DNA of 64,000 nucleotides from Corynebacterium minutissimum (GCF_000988205.1 NZ_LAYQ01000022.1:1-64000), one strand, 5' to 3'. Counted from the stretch's first letter, positions 40,905-51,758 are shown. Translations and numbers: made by a program. The notes: generated from the sequence alone by a model not told the origin.

Positions 40905-41000
40905 TATCCGCGCAGAGGCGGGGGGAATTCGACTAGGAAAATGCGCCTTGTCGTGTAAGACTAGAGTTCTTAAGAGAAAAGTACTTGTGTAGGGATTGTC

Positions 41001-41468
41001 ATGTCGATTACTGATGAAGCACGCCAGATGGCGGAAACCGCCGCCTTGGCTGCGGATGAAAAGCTGGCCACCAACATTGCCGCTATTGACGTTTCCGACG
41101 TGCTGGCGATTACCGAGGTCTTCGTCTTGGCCTCCGCCGATACCGAGCGCCAAGTGGCGTCCATCGTTGAGGAAGTCGAGGACGAGCTGACCAAGCAGGG
41201 CTTTGAGCCCAAGCGCCGCGAAGGCAATCGCGAGAACCGGTGGGTCTTGCTCGATTATGGCCCCATCGTGGTCCACGTCCAGCGCAATGATCAGCGCGAG
41301 TTTTACGGCCTGGACCGCCTCTACCACGACTGCCCGCTTCTCGACATCCCCGGTCTGGACACCCCGGAACGCCCCGGCGAGTGGTCTGATGAAGTTAACC
41401 CGCGCGACGTGGACTCGATCGATGAGATTCCCCTGGCCCAGCCAGAGCCGGAAGATGACGAATTATGA
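41001..41468 (+). CDS. rsfS: ribosomal silencing factor RsfS
   Basis: RsfS (Iojap family) binds L14 and blocks subunit joining in starvation. The 155 residues include I-D-V-S-D-V-L-A-I-T-E-V-F-V-L-A-S near 30-46 and W-V-L-L-D-Y-G-P-I-V-V-H-V-Q near 82-95, both typical; the C-terminal 40 residues are acidic and extra. AGGGA lies ahead of the ATG. The next gene overlaps by 4 bp. Confidence 0.94.
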   Translation: MSITDEARQMAETAALAADEKLATNIAAIDVSDVLAITEVFVLASADTERQVASIVEEVEDELTKQGFEPKRREGNRENRWVLLDYGPIVVHVQRNDQREFYGLDRLYHDCPLLDIPGLDTPERPGEWSDEVNPRDVDSIDEIPLAQPEPEDDEL

Positions 41469-42162
41469 CCCGCCGTCTCCTCCTCATCCGCCACGGGCAA
41501 ACCACGTACAACGCCACCGGACGGATGCAGGGGCACCTGGACACCGAGCTGTCGGACGTAGGGTACTCCCAAGCGCGCGCTGCCGCTGACCTTCTCGAGG
41601 ATAAAGGCATCACCGCGGTTGTCGCCTCGGACCTCATCCGTGCCCGCGAAACCGCTGAGATCATCGCCCGTCACTTGGGGCTTGCGGTAACCGTCGATAA
41701 GCGCCTGCGTGAAACCCACCTCGGTGAGTGGCAGGGGATGACCTCCGCCGAGGTGGATGAGCAGTACCCCGGGGCGCGTGCGCTGTGGCGCCACGACCCC
41801 ACCTGGCGCCGCCGCAGGGCGAAAGCCGCGTCGATGTGGCCAACCGAGCCCGCCCGGTCATTGATGAGCTCATGCAGGAGCACTTCGACTGGGATGAAGG
41901 CGCGGTGCTTGTCGTCGCGCACGGCGGCGCCATTTCCGCGCTGACCTGCCACCTATTGGGCCTTGAGCACCACCAGTACGGGATTCTCTCCGGTTTGAAG
42001 AACACTCACTGGTCGCAGCTGACCGCGCGGCCCGAGTTCGATGCCGCTCGTCCGCTCTCCCCGCTGGAATTCACCCCGGAGAACGTCAGCCGCGCCCAGT
42101 GGTACTTCGACGGCTGGAACATGGGCGGCGCCGTCGTTGGTGGCGCCGGGGCGGACGTCTAG
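41465..42162 (+). pseudogene. histidine phosphatase (phosphoglycerate mutase-like), broken by one missing base
   Basis: The N-terminal frame has L-L-L-I-R-H-G-Q-T-T-Y-N (5-16), the R-H-G phosphohistidine motif, and Glu in R-L-R-E-T-H-L-G-E-W-Q-G. After D-P-T-W near residue 115 the frame is lost. One extra G near 41806 gives T-W-A-P-P-Q-G-E-S and continues to V-V-A-H-G-G-A-I-S, which holds the second catalytic His, ending at TAG 42160. The repaired length of 232 residues is normal. It lies between rsfS and degV, overlapping both by 1-4 bp, as in relatives. Confidence 0.85.
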
Positions 42163-42950
42163 TGATTCGCGTCGTCACCGATTCCGCCGCGGGGTTGCCG
42201 GCGGATATCGTCGAGGAGCTCGACATCTGCGTCGTGGACCTGCACGTCATGGAAAGCCACGGCAAAGATGGCGCGGAGCTGTCCACCTCTGGTCTGACTG
42301 CCTTGGAGCTAGCGGCCCTGTATGGCCGTCAGATGGAACGCTCCGGCGATGACGGGGTGCTAGCCATCCACCTGTCGAAGGAACTGTCCTCGACGTGGTC
42401 GGCGGCGGTGACTGCCTCCGGCGTTTTCCCCGACACCGTGCGCGTCATCGATTCCGGCACCGCGGGCATGGTCATGGGTGCCGCTGCCATGGCGGCGGCC
42501 AAGCTTGCCCAGGAAGGCGCCTCACTCGACGAGTGCTATGCCGCCGCCATCAACACCCTCGAGCGCGGGCACACCTTGGTCTATCTCAGCTCGACGGAGG
42601 AGCTGCGCCGTTCTGGGCGCATGTCCGCGGCCACGGCGATGCTGTCGACCGCGCTGCTGGCCACCAAGCCAATCATGGCGATTGAGGGCGGCAAGCTGGA
42701 GATGGTGGGCAAGACCCGCACCCAAACCAAGGCCTTTACCAAGCTCGTGGATCTGGTGGCCTCCCGCGCGGAGGGCAAGCCGGCGTTCATCGTGGTGCAG
42801 TACAACGAGGACAAGGTCTCGGCCCGCCGGCTGGAGGACTTGCTGCGTTTGGCCTTGCCGGATTCCTCCTTCATGCTGGTGCCGCTTACCGACGTCCTCG
42901 CAGTCCACGTCGGCCCCGGAGCCATCGGCGTTTCCGCGGTCTTTAGCTGA
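42162..42950 (+). CDS. DegV-family fatty-acid-binding protein
   Basis: GTG 42162 overlaps the upstream TAG. The 262 residues start V-I-R-V-V-T-D-S-A-A-G-L-P, the DegV N-terminal motif, and have I-D-S-G-T-A-G-M-V-M-G near 89-99 and L-R-R-S-G-R-M-S near 148. DegV (FakB-like) proteins bind single fatty acids, often for a kinase; no FakA homologue is visible here. The gene order with rsfS and comEA is conserved. Confidence 0.88.
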   Translation: MIRVVTDSAAGLPADIVEELDICVVDLHVMESHGKDGAELSTSGLTALELAALYGRQMERSGDDGVLAIHLSKELSSTWSAAVTASGVFPDTVRVIDSGTAGMVMGAAAMAAAKLAQEGASLDECYAAAINTLERGHTLVYLSSTEELRRSGRMSAATAMLSTALLATKPIMAIEGGKLEMVGKTRTQTKAFTKLVDLVASRAEGKPAFIVVQYNEDKVSARRLEDLLRLALPDSSFMLVPLTDVLAVHVGPGAIGVSAVFS

Positions 42951-42972
42951 CGGCGGAGCCGAGCCAAAGACG

Positions 42973-43001
42973 TTGTTGACGTCTTCAACAAGTTATCCAC
43001 A
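42973..43001 (+). promoter_or_regulatory. inverted repeat and DnaA-box-like site upstream of comEA
   Basis: TTGTTGA (42973-42979) and TCAACAA (42985-42991) form a 7-bp inverted repeat, directly followed by TTATCCACA (42993-43001), a perfect DnaA-box consensus. Either may regulate comEA; a single DnaA box can occur by chance. Confidence 0.35.
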
Positions 43002-43040
43002 GGCTGCGGCTTAAGCCTCGACGGGGGTGTGGGCGCTGCG

Positions 43041-43046
43041 TAGCGT
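43041..43046 (+). promoter_or_regulatory. possible leaderless -10 box of comEA
   Basis: TAGCGT ends 7 nt before ATG 43054, matching the leaderless pattern, though only the TAnnnT positions are conserved. Confidence 0.35.
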
Positions 43047-43053
43047 CGCGGGC

Positions 43054-43656
43054 ATGAACGCCATTGCTGATCGCCTCCGCGACCTCACCCGCCCGACCGG
43101 GGAAGAAGAACTGCTCAACGTCGACTTTCCGCGCTTGCGCGTCCCGCCCTGGTTGGCGCTGGCTGTTGTCGGCGTAGCCGGCGTTGCACTCCTGGCCTGG
43201 CTGGGGGCGAGCCGCAGTGCGGAGAACCCCTATGAGGTTGCCGCGCCGAGCAGCGAGGCGGCGGCCGACATCGTGGTCTCCGTCGTGGGCGACGTCGAGC
43301 AGCCGGGCCTGGTGACCTTGGCACCGGGCGCGCGCATCAACGACGCCCTTGAGGTGGCACGCCCGCGCGTGCCCACCGACAACCTCAACCTGGCTCAGAA
43401 GCTTAACGACGGCGAACAGATCACCGTCGGCGCTCCACCCGCTGCCCCAGGCGCTACGGCCGAAGACACTATCTCCCTCAACTCCGCCACCGCGGAGGAG
43501 CTCACTGAGCTTCCCGGGGTGGGGCCGGCCACGGCTGCGGCGATCATCGCGCACCGCGAGGAAGTCGGGAGCTTTACCACCGTGGAGCAACTCATGGACG
43601 TCTCCGGCATCGGCCCGGCGAAGTTCGCGAAGCTCAAGGACAAGGTTCGGCCGTGA
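43054..43656 (+). CDS. comEA: ComEA-like DNA-binding competence protein
   Basis: The 200-residue protein has one transmembrane helix near 33-50 (L-A-L-A-V-V-G-V-A-G-V-A-L-L-A-W), an SLBB domain near 74-120 (V-V-G-D-V-E-Q-P-G-L-V), and a C-terminal tandem helix-hairpin-helix (L-P-G-V-G-P-A-T-A-A-A near 155, V-S-G-I-G-P-A-K near 184). It would bind DNA outside the membrane for ComEC. An in-frame GTG exists at 43027, but ATG 43054 fits the -10 box. It overlaps comEC by 4 bp. Confidence 0.92.
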   Translation: MNAIADRLRDLTRPTGEEELLNVDFPRLRVPPWLALAVVGVAGVALLAWLGASRSAENPYEVAAPSSEAAADIVVSVVGDVEQPGLVTLAPGARINDALEVARPRVPTDNLNLAQKLNDGEQITVGAPPAAPGATAEDTISLNSATAEELTELPGVGPATAAAIIAHREEVGSFTTVEQLMDVSGIGPAKFAKLKDKVRP

Positions 43657-44902
43657 GGGAACTGCGGCTGGTGCCCGCCGCGGTGGTCGCATGGTTGGCC
43701 ACGCTCGCAGTACTTTTCGGCTACCCCTGGCTGCTGGGTGGGCTCGTGCTCTTCGCTTTAGCGCGCGGGCAGTGGCGTGGCCAGGGCATCTTGTGCGCGG
43801 CGAGTGGGGCCATCTTCGCCACCCTTGCGCATGTGCGCTCGGTGCGCGCGGCGGGCTTTCATATTGGTTCGGAGGTGACGGGAAAACTTGCCGCCGAGCC
43901 ACCCAGACCACCTCCGGATGGATGGTGCGCTTGCGCGTGCCCGGCTATCCAGCGCAGCTGCCGGTCTTCCTCAAGGAAAAACCGGAGGCCTTCAGCGGCT
44001 CCCTTGTCACGGTGCACGGTCACCCCGGTCCGTCTGACCGGGTAGGGGTAGGGCAGACCGTCTTCAGCGGCGAACTCACCGCGCACGCCCATAGCTGGAC
44101 CGCCGCGGTGGCGGAGAACTTCCGCGCCGTGTGCGATAACGGCCTTATCCCCGGCATGGTGCTGGGCGATACCAGCCTGCAAAGCCCCGAGGACAAGCAG
44201 CTTTACATCGACACCGGGCTGTCGCATCTGAGTGCTGTGTCCGGCTCTAACGTCGCCATCGTGTGCACCGCGGCCGCGTTGGTGGTGCCGGGGCCGCGGG
44301 CGAGGGTGGGGGCGTCGGCAAGCGCGTTGGCGTTATTCGTGGCGCTGGTGGGGTGGGAGCCCTCCGTCCAGCGCGCCACCGTCGCTGGGCTGGCCGGTTT
44401 GGTGGCGGTGCTCCACTCCTCGAAGATGGAACCGCTCCATGCGCTCTCCCTCGGCGTGCTGTTCCTGCTCGCCGCCGACAGCGACCTAGCCGTCAGCTTC
44501 GGCTTCGCGCTCTCCGTGGCGGCGACCGCCGGCATCGTGGCGCTGACCCCGCTGCTGTTGCGCGTGCTGGGCACAGGTATTGTCGCCCGCGCCTTCGCCG
44601 TGGCCATCGCCGCGGACATCGTGACCATGCCCCTCATCGCGCTGATGTCCGGGCGGGTCTCGGTGGTCTCTGTCATCGCCAACGTGTTGGTGGCTCCGGT
44701 CGTGCCGGTCATCACCGTCGTGGGGCTTATCGCCGCCGCCCTGGCGCAGGTGGGGCTGGGCAGGCCGCTTGTGATCCTCATTGAGCCCTTAGCGGATTGG
44801 ATCCACTTCGTCGCCGCCTCGATGCCCGTGACCACCGTGGCCGCCGGCCCCATCGCAGTGCTGTTGCTCGGCGGGTGGATCATCGCGGCGTTGCTAAGAT
44901 GA
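43653..44902 (+). pseudogene. comEC: ComEC-like DNA channel protein, broken by one missing base
   Basis: GTG 43653 overlaps the comEA stop. Residues 1-85 encode two or three membrane helices and V-T-G-K-L-A-A-E, then the frame fails. One added base near 43900 joins it to T-Q-T-T-S-G-W-M-V-R-L and the rest of the protein, ending at TGA 44900. The core Competence motif is visible: H-L-S-A-V-S-G-S-N-V-A-I-V, followed by about eight hydrophobic segments. The repaired length is 416 residues; there is no C-terminal metallo-lactamase domain, so it is a short ComEC. Confidence 0.85.
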
Positions 44903-44907
44903 CAGGC

Positions 44908-45846
44908 ATGTCTTCAGCCCCCGTGCACCTCATCCTCGGCGATGATGAATTCCTAGCCGAGCGCGCCCGCCTGAGTATCCAACACGGCGAAGTAACCAAG
45001 CTCAAGGCCTCCGAGGTGAGCGAAGGCGAAATCCTGGAAGCGACCAGCCCCTCCCTGTTTGGGGAGGACCGCGTCATCGTCATCAGTGATGTGGAGCGGG
45101 CCGGCAAGGAGGTCACGAAGATCCTCCTCGACGCCTGCGCCAACCCGATGCCCGGCATCACGCTCATTTTGATCTACTCGGTGACGGCGAAGACGCTGAA
45201 GAAAAAGAAGAAGCCGCCGGAGCTCATCGCGGCGCTGCGCAAGACGGCCGAGGTGCATGAGGTCTTCTCCCTCTACCCGAACGAGCTCGCGCAGTGGGCC
45301 ACCCGCGAGTTCGCCTCGCATGGGGTGCGGCCTACACCGGATGTGGTGCAGGCGCTTCTCGACGGCGTCGGCTCCGACCTCCGCGAACTCGCCTCCGCCA
45401 TCTCGCAGCTGGTCTTCGACACAGGCGGCAAGGTAACCCGCGAGGCGGTGCACGCGTACTACGTGGGCGTGGCTGAGGTAGCCAACTGGGATATCGCGGA
45501 TGCCGCCGTGGCCGGCCGTGTGGAGGCGGCGGTCTCCACGTGCCGTCGGGCGTTGCAGTTGGGGGCGAGCCCCGTGGCCATCGCCTCGGCTTTGGCTAAC
45601 AAGGTGGGCAATATCGCGCGCCTCTACTCCGCGCGCGGGGATCAGTACTCGCTGGCCTCCCAGACCGGGATGGCGCCCTATGCGGTGAAGCTCACGCAAC
45701 CGGTGGCGCGGCGCTGGTCGGGGGAGAATATCACCAAGGCCGTGATCCTCATGGCGGAGCTGGATGCTGCGGTCAAGGGCCAGGGCGGGGACGAGGACTT
45801 CGCCATCGAGGCGGCCGTTAAACGGGTGGCGGAGCTGGCGCGCTAG
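44908..45846 (+). CDS. holA: DNA polymerase III subunit delta
   Basis: HolA opens the sliding clamp during loading. The 312 residues start at ATG 44908, seven bases after TAAGAT (44895-44900), again leaderless; ATG 44899 would overlap that box. L-I-L-G-D-D-E-F-L-A-E-R near 8-19 is the usual N-terminal signature, D-V-E-R-A-G-K-E near 66 and the C-terminal clamp-loader collar near 210-312 also fit. Confidence 0.93.
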   Translation: MSSAPVHLILGDDEFLAERARLSIQHGEVTKLKASEVSEGEILEATSPSLFGEDRVIVISDVERAGKEVTKILLDACANPMPGITLILIYSVTAKTLKKKKKPPELIAALRKTAEVHEVFSLYPNELAQWATREFASHGVRPTPDVVQALLDGVGSDLRELASAISQLVFDTGGKVTREAVHAYYVGVAEVANWDIADAAVAGRVEAAVSTCRRALQLGASPVAIASALANKVGNIARLYSARGDQYSLASQTGMAPYAVKLTQPVARRWSGENITKAVILMAELDAAVKGQGGDEDFAIEAAVKRVAELAR

Positions 45847-45857
45847 ACTAACCCTCC

Positions 45858-46226
45858 ATGGATGACATCCAGAACTTTGCTACCAAGCTTTTTGACTTTG
45901 CCCGCAACGGCGATGCCACGCTGCTCGAGTACATCAAGCAGGGCGTCAACGTGGACATGGTAAACCAGGACGGGCAGTCCTTCATCATGCTTGCTGCCTA
46001 CCACGGCCATGCGGAGCTGGTACGCCAGCTCGCCGCGGCGGGGGCCGACGTCAACCTCCTCAACGACCGTGGCCAGTCGCCATTGGCCGGAGCGATTTTT
46101 AAGAAAGAAGACGCGGTGATCGACGCCCTCCTCGACGCCGGCGCCGACCCCTCCGCCGGCCAGCCTAATGCCCTCGACTCGGCCCGCATGTTCGGCCGCG
46201 AGGACCTTCTCGAGCGCCTGTCATGA
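45858..46226 (+). CDS. ankyrin-repeat protein
   Basis: The 122 residues comprise three ankyrin-like repeats: F-A-R-N-G-D-A-T-L-L-E-Y-I-K-Q-G-V-N-V near 14, G-Q-S-F-I-M-L-A-A-Y-H-G-H-A-E-L near 38-53, and G-Q-S-P-L-A-G-A-I-F near 73. It has no signal peptide. TAGACT (45844-45849) lies 8 nt before the ATG inside the holA end. Small soluble ankyrin proteins bind partners; none is known here. It overlaps the next gene by 4 bp. Confidence 0.86.
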   Translation: MDDIQNFATKLFDFARNGDATLLEYIKQGVNVDMVNQDGQSFIMLAAYHGHAELVRQLAAAGADVNLLNDRGQSPLAGAIFKKEDAVIDALLDAGADPSAGQPNALDSARMFGREDLLERLS

Positions 46227-46864
46227 GCTGGTCCGCGTTTGCGGCCATCCTCCTGATGAATCTCGTCGGTGCGGCAGCACCCGGCCCGGACATCGTCCTG
46301 GTCACGCGCTATGCCACGCGCTCGCGCCGCCACGCCATCGCAGCGGCGACGGGCATTCAGGTCGGCGTGCTGTTCTGGTGCACGCTGACCGTGTTCGGTG
46401 CGGCCGCCCTGCTCACCGCCTTCCCCGGTGTCCTCTCGTTGATTCAGGTGATCGGTGGCTGTTTCCTGGTGTTTATGGGCGTGCTCTCCATTCGCTCCGG
46501 GCTGGAGCTGCGCAAGCAGCCGCCCGTCGATGAGGAGGAGGCGGCCGCACGCTTGGGGTCGGTGGGCAAGGTCTTCCGCACGGGTTTGGCTACCAACTTG
46601 TCCAACCCGAAGATCGTGCTCTTCCTCGCCGCTATGGTCGCCCCGCTGCTGCCGCCGCACCCGCCGGTGTGGGTATCGGTGGCACTGGTGCTGAGCCTAT
46701 CGCTGTCGAGCTATCTGCTCTTCGTCTTTCTCTCGACGGTTATTTCCACCCGCGCGATTCGCCGCCGCCTCCTGGCCGCCGGCCCGTGGATCGACATAGC
46801 CTCCGGCGCCTTCTTCGTGGTGGCCGGCTGCGCTCTGGTGTGGGCCGGCATCCAGGCTGCCTAG
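46223..46864 (+). CDS. LysE/RhtB-family amino acid exporter
   Basis: The 213 residues have six hydrophobic segments and the N-terminal A-A-P-G-P-D-I-V-L-V motif near 14-23, typical of LysE/RhtB exporters. The gene overlaps the ankyrin gene by 4 bp and its stop overlaps the stop of the convergent restriction enzyme gene by 4 bp. The exported amino acid cannot be read from the sequence. Confidence 0.88.
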   Translation: MSWSAFAAILLMNLVGAAAPGPDIVLVTRYATRSRRHAIAAATGIQVGVLFWCTLTVFGAAALLTAFPGVLSLIQVIGGCFLVFMGVLSIRSGLELRKQPPVDEEEAAARLGSVGKVFRTGLATNLSNPKIVLFLAAMVAPLLPPHPPVWVSVALVLSLSLSSYLLFVFLSTVISTRAIRRRLLAAGPWIDIASGAFFVVAGCALVWAGIQAA

Positions 46865-48039
46865 GCCTGTTCCAGCAGCTCCGCGAGCCACTGCGACCAT
46901 GCCGCCACCGTGGCGGAGCGGCGGCGCAGGGTCGAATCACCCAGGCCCAGGTTCGCCGCGCGCATGAAGACCATTGCCTCTTCTTTATCCACCGCTCGGC
47001 CCGTATCCACGACGTGCCGCACCATGTCCCGGAACACCGGGCGGCAGGCCAGTGCCTCGATGAGGGTGAGGTTGCGTTCATCGCGGGTGCCGTTGAGCTT
47101 GCTCAGGCCCAAGTAGCGGGCGGCGTTGGTGTAATAATCAGCCTGGCGCGGGGTAAAACCAAATTCCTCGGGCATCGCCGCCTTATCCACAGGGTTCTCC
47201 AGCAAGCTGATGACCCTTGCAAAGGAGTCCGCCTGGGGGAAAGGTACGCGCGTGTCTTCGACCTGCGTGCGCGCCAGCACCGCGCGCACCGTCGCGTCAG
47301 TTACGCCTGACTCGCCCAAAACATAGCGAGCCGCGCTCACCAGCTCGATGCTGCGGAAATCCTCCGGCTGCCTAAACGCGTAGCGGTAGAAGTGGAAAAT
47401 ACCGTTGGAATACACCAAGTAGACCGGCACCACTTCCTTCTCCAACGCCAGCGAGAAGCGGCGGAAAGGGAAGTAGAGCTGGCGGATGTTGAAGTCGGGG
47501 GAGAGGTGGTTCTTCGCCTCCACGAGCACGAGGTGCTTGGCGGATTCGAAGCCGGCATCGATCTCCATCTGGGCGCGGTCGACCACCACGTCGCGCCCGC
47601 CGATGCGCATGGGCAGCGTCAGCGTCGACATACGTCCGCTGACCGTGGGCACCAGCTCCCCTCCCAGAAAATCATCGAGCATGCCGCTTAAGTGCGCCGC
47701 GGTCAGTGCCGCTGCCTCCGAGGTCAGGTTCTCGAAGTCAATGGACTGGATGTGGCTCGGAACTGGCATCGACTTCAGCGGCCCGGCCTGCTCCGGGAAA
47801 GGCTGGTACAGGTCAAAGCGGCCAATCAGGTAGGCATCGCGGCGAATCGGCAGCATGGACAAACCGTGCTTTCGAAACACCTCGGGGCGCGCCGCCGAAA
47901 AGTCATGCTTGGCCATTAACCGCGGCTCGCGGCCCGATAGCTCCTTCAGCTTCGCGGCGGGCAATACCACAAAGCCCTGGTCCGCGATGTCGGCGGCGAT
48001 GTGGGGGTAGACGAGGTCCCAGGCGGCGTCGTTAAGCAT
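46861..48039 (-). CDS. predicted type II restriction endonuclease
   Basis: I start at ATG 48039, which overlaps the methyltransferase stop by 8 bp (ATGCTTAA), giving 392 residues. A PD-(D/E)xK core is visible: Glu159-Ile-Asp161, then 12 residues, then V-E174-A-K176. The downstream helix R-Q-L-Y-F-P-F-R-R-F (186-195) fits a nuclease fold. No other domain is recognised. Its coupling to an adenine methyltransferase is the strongest evidence for restriction. It resembles a family often labelled only as DUF in databases, so the exact site is unknown. Confidence 0.8.
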   Translation of the reverse strand: MLNDAAWDLVYPHIAADIADQGFVVLPAAKLKELSGREPRLMAKHDFSAARPEVFRKHGLSMLPIRRDAYLIGRFDLYQPFPEQAGPLKSMPVPSHIQSIDFENLTSEAAALTAAHLSGMLDDFLGGELVPTVSGRMSTLTLPMRIGGRDVVVDRAQMEIDAGFESAKHLVLVEAKNHLSPDFNIRQLYFPFRRFSLALEKEVVPVYLVYSNGIFHFYRYAFRQPEDFRSIELVSAARYVLGESGVTDATVRAVLARTQVEDTRVPFPQADSFARVISLLENPVDKAAMPEEFGFTPRQADYYTNAARYLGLSKLNGTRDERNLTLIEALACRPVFRDMVRHVVDTGRAVDKEEAMVFMRAANLGLGDSTLRRRSATVAAWSQWLAELLEQA

Positions 48040-48841
48040 AATTGCGCACGAGCACCTCATCGACCTTTCCGCGCTTCGAGGCCACGGAATTCACCGCGCG
48101 CGTGGCCCCCACGATGTCGATGTGGTAGTCCGCGTACAGCTCCTTGATGAAGTCCGTCGCGGAATTCGACAGCAGGAACTTCACCCCGCGGGCGTTGAGG
48201 TCGTCGCAGGTTTCCTTCAGACGAATCTGGTCCGCGCGGCCAAAACCACCCGATTGGTAGCCGGTGAAATTGCTCGTGGGGTTGACCGGATCGTAGGGCG
48301 GGTCGAAGTAAACGAAATCCCCCTCGTTGGCCTCCACCGCGGCGTAGTCGCCGTTATAAAACGTCACGTCGTGGGAGGACAGGTACTCCGAAACCGCACG
48401 CAGATTGGGCTCATCACAGATCTTCGGGTTGGCATAGCGGCCAAACGGGGCATTAAACTGGCCGGCGTTATTCACCCGGTAAAGCCCGTTATAGCAGGTC
48501 TTATTCAAGTAAATCGTGCGGGCAGCGCGCTCGACGGGGCTCAAGTGCGCAAACCCCGGCTCGCGGTCGCGGGCGCGCATCTCGTAGAAGAAATCCGAAT
48601 CATTCGGATAGCCCTTTAACAGGGCGATGAGCTCGTCCACGTTATCGCGGACCACCTCGTAGACGGTGATGAGCTCGGTGTTCAGGTCATTGACCCGGGC
48701 GCGTTCGGGCGCCAAAGAAAAAAGAACCGCTCCGCCGCCCAAGAAAGGCTCGACATAAGTATCGAAGCTCTCGGGCAGCACGGAGTGGATAGCGGGTAGC
48801 AGCTGGCGCTTTCCCCCGACCCACTTCAGGAGCGGTTTCAT
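48032..48841 (-). CDS. DNA adenine-N6 methyltransferase, Dam/D12 family
   Basis: The 269-residue enzyme starts K-P-L-L-K-W-V-G-G-K-R (2-12), has the S-adenosylmethionine motif E-P-F-L-G-G-G-A-V (31-39) and the catalytic D-P-P-Y at 180-183, the order of the alpha-class D12 methylases (DpnM, HpaI and similar). It lies upstream of, and overlaps, the nuclease gene, so methylase would be made first. Recognition sequence unknown. rpsT ends immediately upstream on the same strand. Confidence 0.92.
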   Translation of the reverse strand: MKPLLKWVGGKRQLLPAIHSVLPESFDTYVEPFLGGGAVLFSLAPERARVNDLNTELITVYEVVRDNVDELIALLKGYPNDSDFFYEMRARDREPGFAHLSPVERAARTIYLNKTCYNGLYRVNNAGQFNAPFGRYANPKICDEPNLRAVSEYLSSHDVTFYNGDYAAVEANEGDFVYFDPPYDPVNPTSNFTGYQSGGFGRADQIRLKETCDDLNARGVKFLLSNSATDFIKELYADYHIDIVGATRAVNSVASKRGKVDEVLVRNYA

Positions 48842-49105
48842 TTAGGCCATCTTGTTGAAGGCGGTGGCCATGCCGGACTTCTTGTTAGCCGCAGTGTTGC
48901 GGTGGAAGACGCCCTTAGACACGGACTTGTCCAGTGCGCGGGAGGCAACGCGCAGCTGCTTCTCGGCTGCAGCCTTGTCACCAGCGGCGACGGCCTCACG
49001 GAACTTGCGGATCTCGGTACGCACGGCGGAGCGTACGGACTTGTTGCGCTGACGAGACTTCTCGTTGGTCAGGATGCGCTTCTGCTTGGACTTGATGTTT
49101 GCCAT
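48842..49105 (-). CDS. rpsT: 30S ribosomal protein S20
   Basis: The 87 residues start [10 protein letters not shown] and have N-T-A-A-N-K-K-S near the end, the S20 signatures. GAGG precedes the start. The restriction-modification genes follow with no gap, so they may receive read-through transcription from rpsT. Confidence 0.96.
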   Translation of the reverse strand: MANIKSKQKRILTNEKSRQRNKSVRSAVRTEIRKFREAVAAGDKAAAEKQLRVASRALDKSVSKGVFHRNTAANKKSGMATAFNKMA

Positions 49106-49223
49106 CGTTATACCTCTTAGAGTCGTAGGAATGTGCAACCGAGGAAGGCGGACCCAAGGTCCTGACCGCCAGCGTGCCCCGGCATCCCAAAAAATTTAGC
49201 AGGGCTCGGACCGAATCCCCAAA

Positions 49224-49744
49224 TCAGGCCCAGTGATAACGCGAGCGCAGCCGGTTGGCAATGCGCTCGAAGCGGCGTTCCGGGAAGAGCGTGCCCTGTC
49301 GGCGGCATTGTTCCTCGGAGATTTCCAACACGCGGTCCATCCGCACCCAGCACTGCCGGCCGGATTCGTCCCATTCGCCGGTGCCGATATCGAGCCATTC
49401 CTCTTTGTTCGCGTGGCCCGGGTTGGGGGAGATGAGCAGACCCAGCACGGTGGTGCGTGTGCGCGAGACAATGAGCACGGCCCGCTCGCGCGGCGGGGAC
49501 TGCTTGCCATCCGAGGGCGCCCACACCCAGACAACCTCGCCGGAGTCTGCCTGCCGTCCATGTCGGGGGTGAAGAAGACGCTGCGCGGGTGGGCGGCGGC
49601 ACACTCGACGCGAATGTCGGCGGCTTTGCGCGGTTCCGTCACGGAATCATTCTGGTTCAACCCCAAGCCTTCGGTGATGCGCTCGAGACCGACGTCGACA
49701 GGCTCAGGGCCTCCGATACCGAGAATGCGTGCCAACCTAGACAT
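49224..49744 (-). pseudogene. PemK/MazF-family protein, broken by one missing base
   Basis: The 5' part (M-S-R-L-A-R-I-L-G through F-T-P-D-M-D-G-R) and the 3' part ([12 protein letters not shown], then [10 protein letters not shown]) lie in different frames. One extra G near 49555 gives G-R-A-D-S-G-E and a 173-residue protein. The 3' part is PemK-like: the G-E-V-V-W strand and R-A-V-L-I-V core of the MazF fold. No antitoxin gene is adjacent, so it may be a non-toxin relative. The start lies 7 nt after TAGAAT. It is divergent from lepA. Confidence 0.75.
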
Positions 49745-49750
49745 GTCGTC

Positions 49751-49757
49751 TATTCTA
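49751..49757. promoter_or_regulatory. overlapping divergent -10 boxes of lepA and the PemK-like gene
   Basis: TATTCT on the plus strand (49751-49756) lies 6 nt before the lepA ATG. TAGAAT on the minus strand (49757-49752) lies 7 nt before the other ATG. The boxes share five base pairs, so only one polymerase can bind at a time. AGACATGT/ACATGTCT flank them symmetrically. Confidence 0.5.
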
Positions 49758-49762
49758 AACAC

Positions 49763-51610
<1,848 letters not shown>

Positions 51611-51758
51611 GGCAGCCAGTGCTCAAAACCACTGGTGCGGCCACGGCCGGCACCGCCGGCTCAAATCCCTCGCGCCGGCTGCCATTACCGGGCAGATTCA
51701 GATCCTGCGCCGGCTGGAGTTTACGAGATGCCGCGTGATCTACGGCTGTGGATGAAAG
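51611..51758. other. GC-rich intergenic region after lepA
   Basis: GGCAGCC (51611-51617) can pair with GGCTGCC (51677-51683), and CCAGTG with CACTGG just inside. GCGCCGGCTG occurs twice (51672 and 51708). This is probably structured 3'-end RNA of lepA; no gene seen. Confidence 0.4.

Noticed and set aside
47183-47191. A second perfect TTATCCACA DnaA box
   Set aside because: It lies inside the restriction enzyme coding region with no partner boxes, as expected by chance in 64 kb.
51611-51684. A 74-nt stretch with 7-bp acceptor-like arms GGCAGCC/GGCTGCC and a GGCTCAAATCC word, resembling a tRNA
   Set aside because: No T stem pairs next to the acceptor, positions 8-9 and the D-loop GG are missing, and no anticodon arm of normal form exists. 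It is a GC-rich hairpin region.
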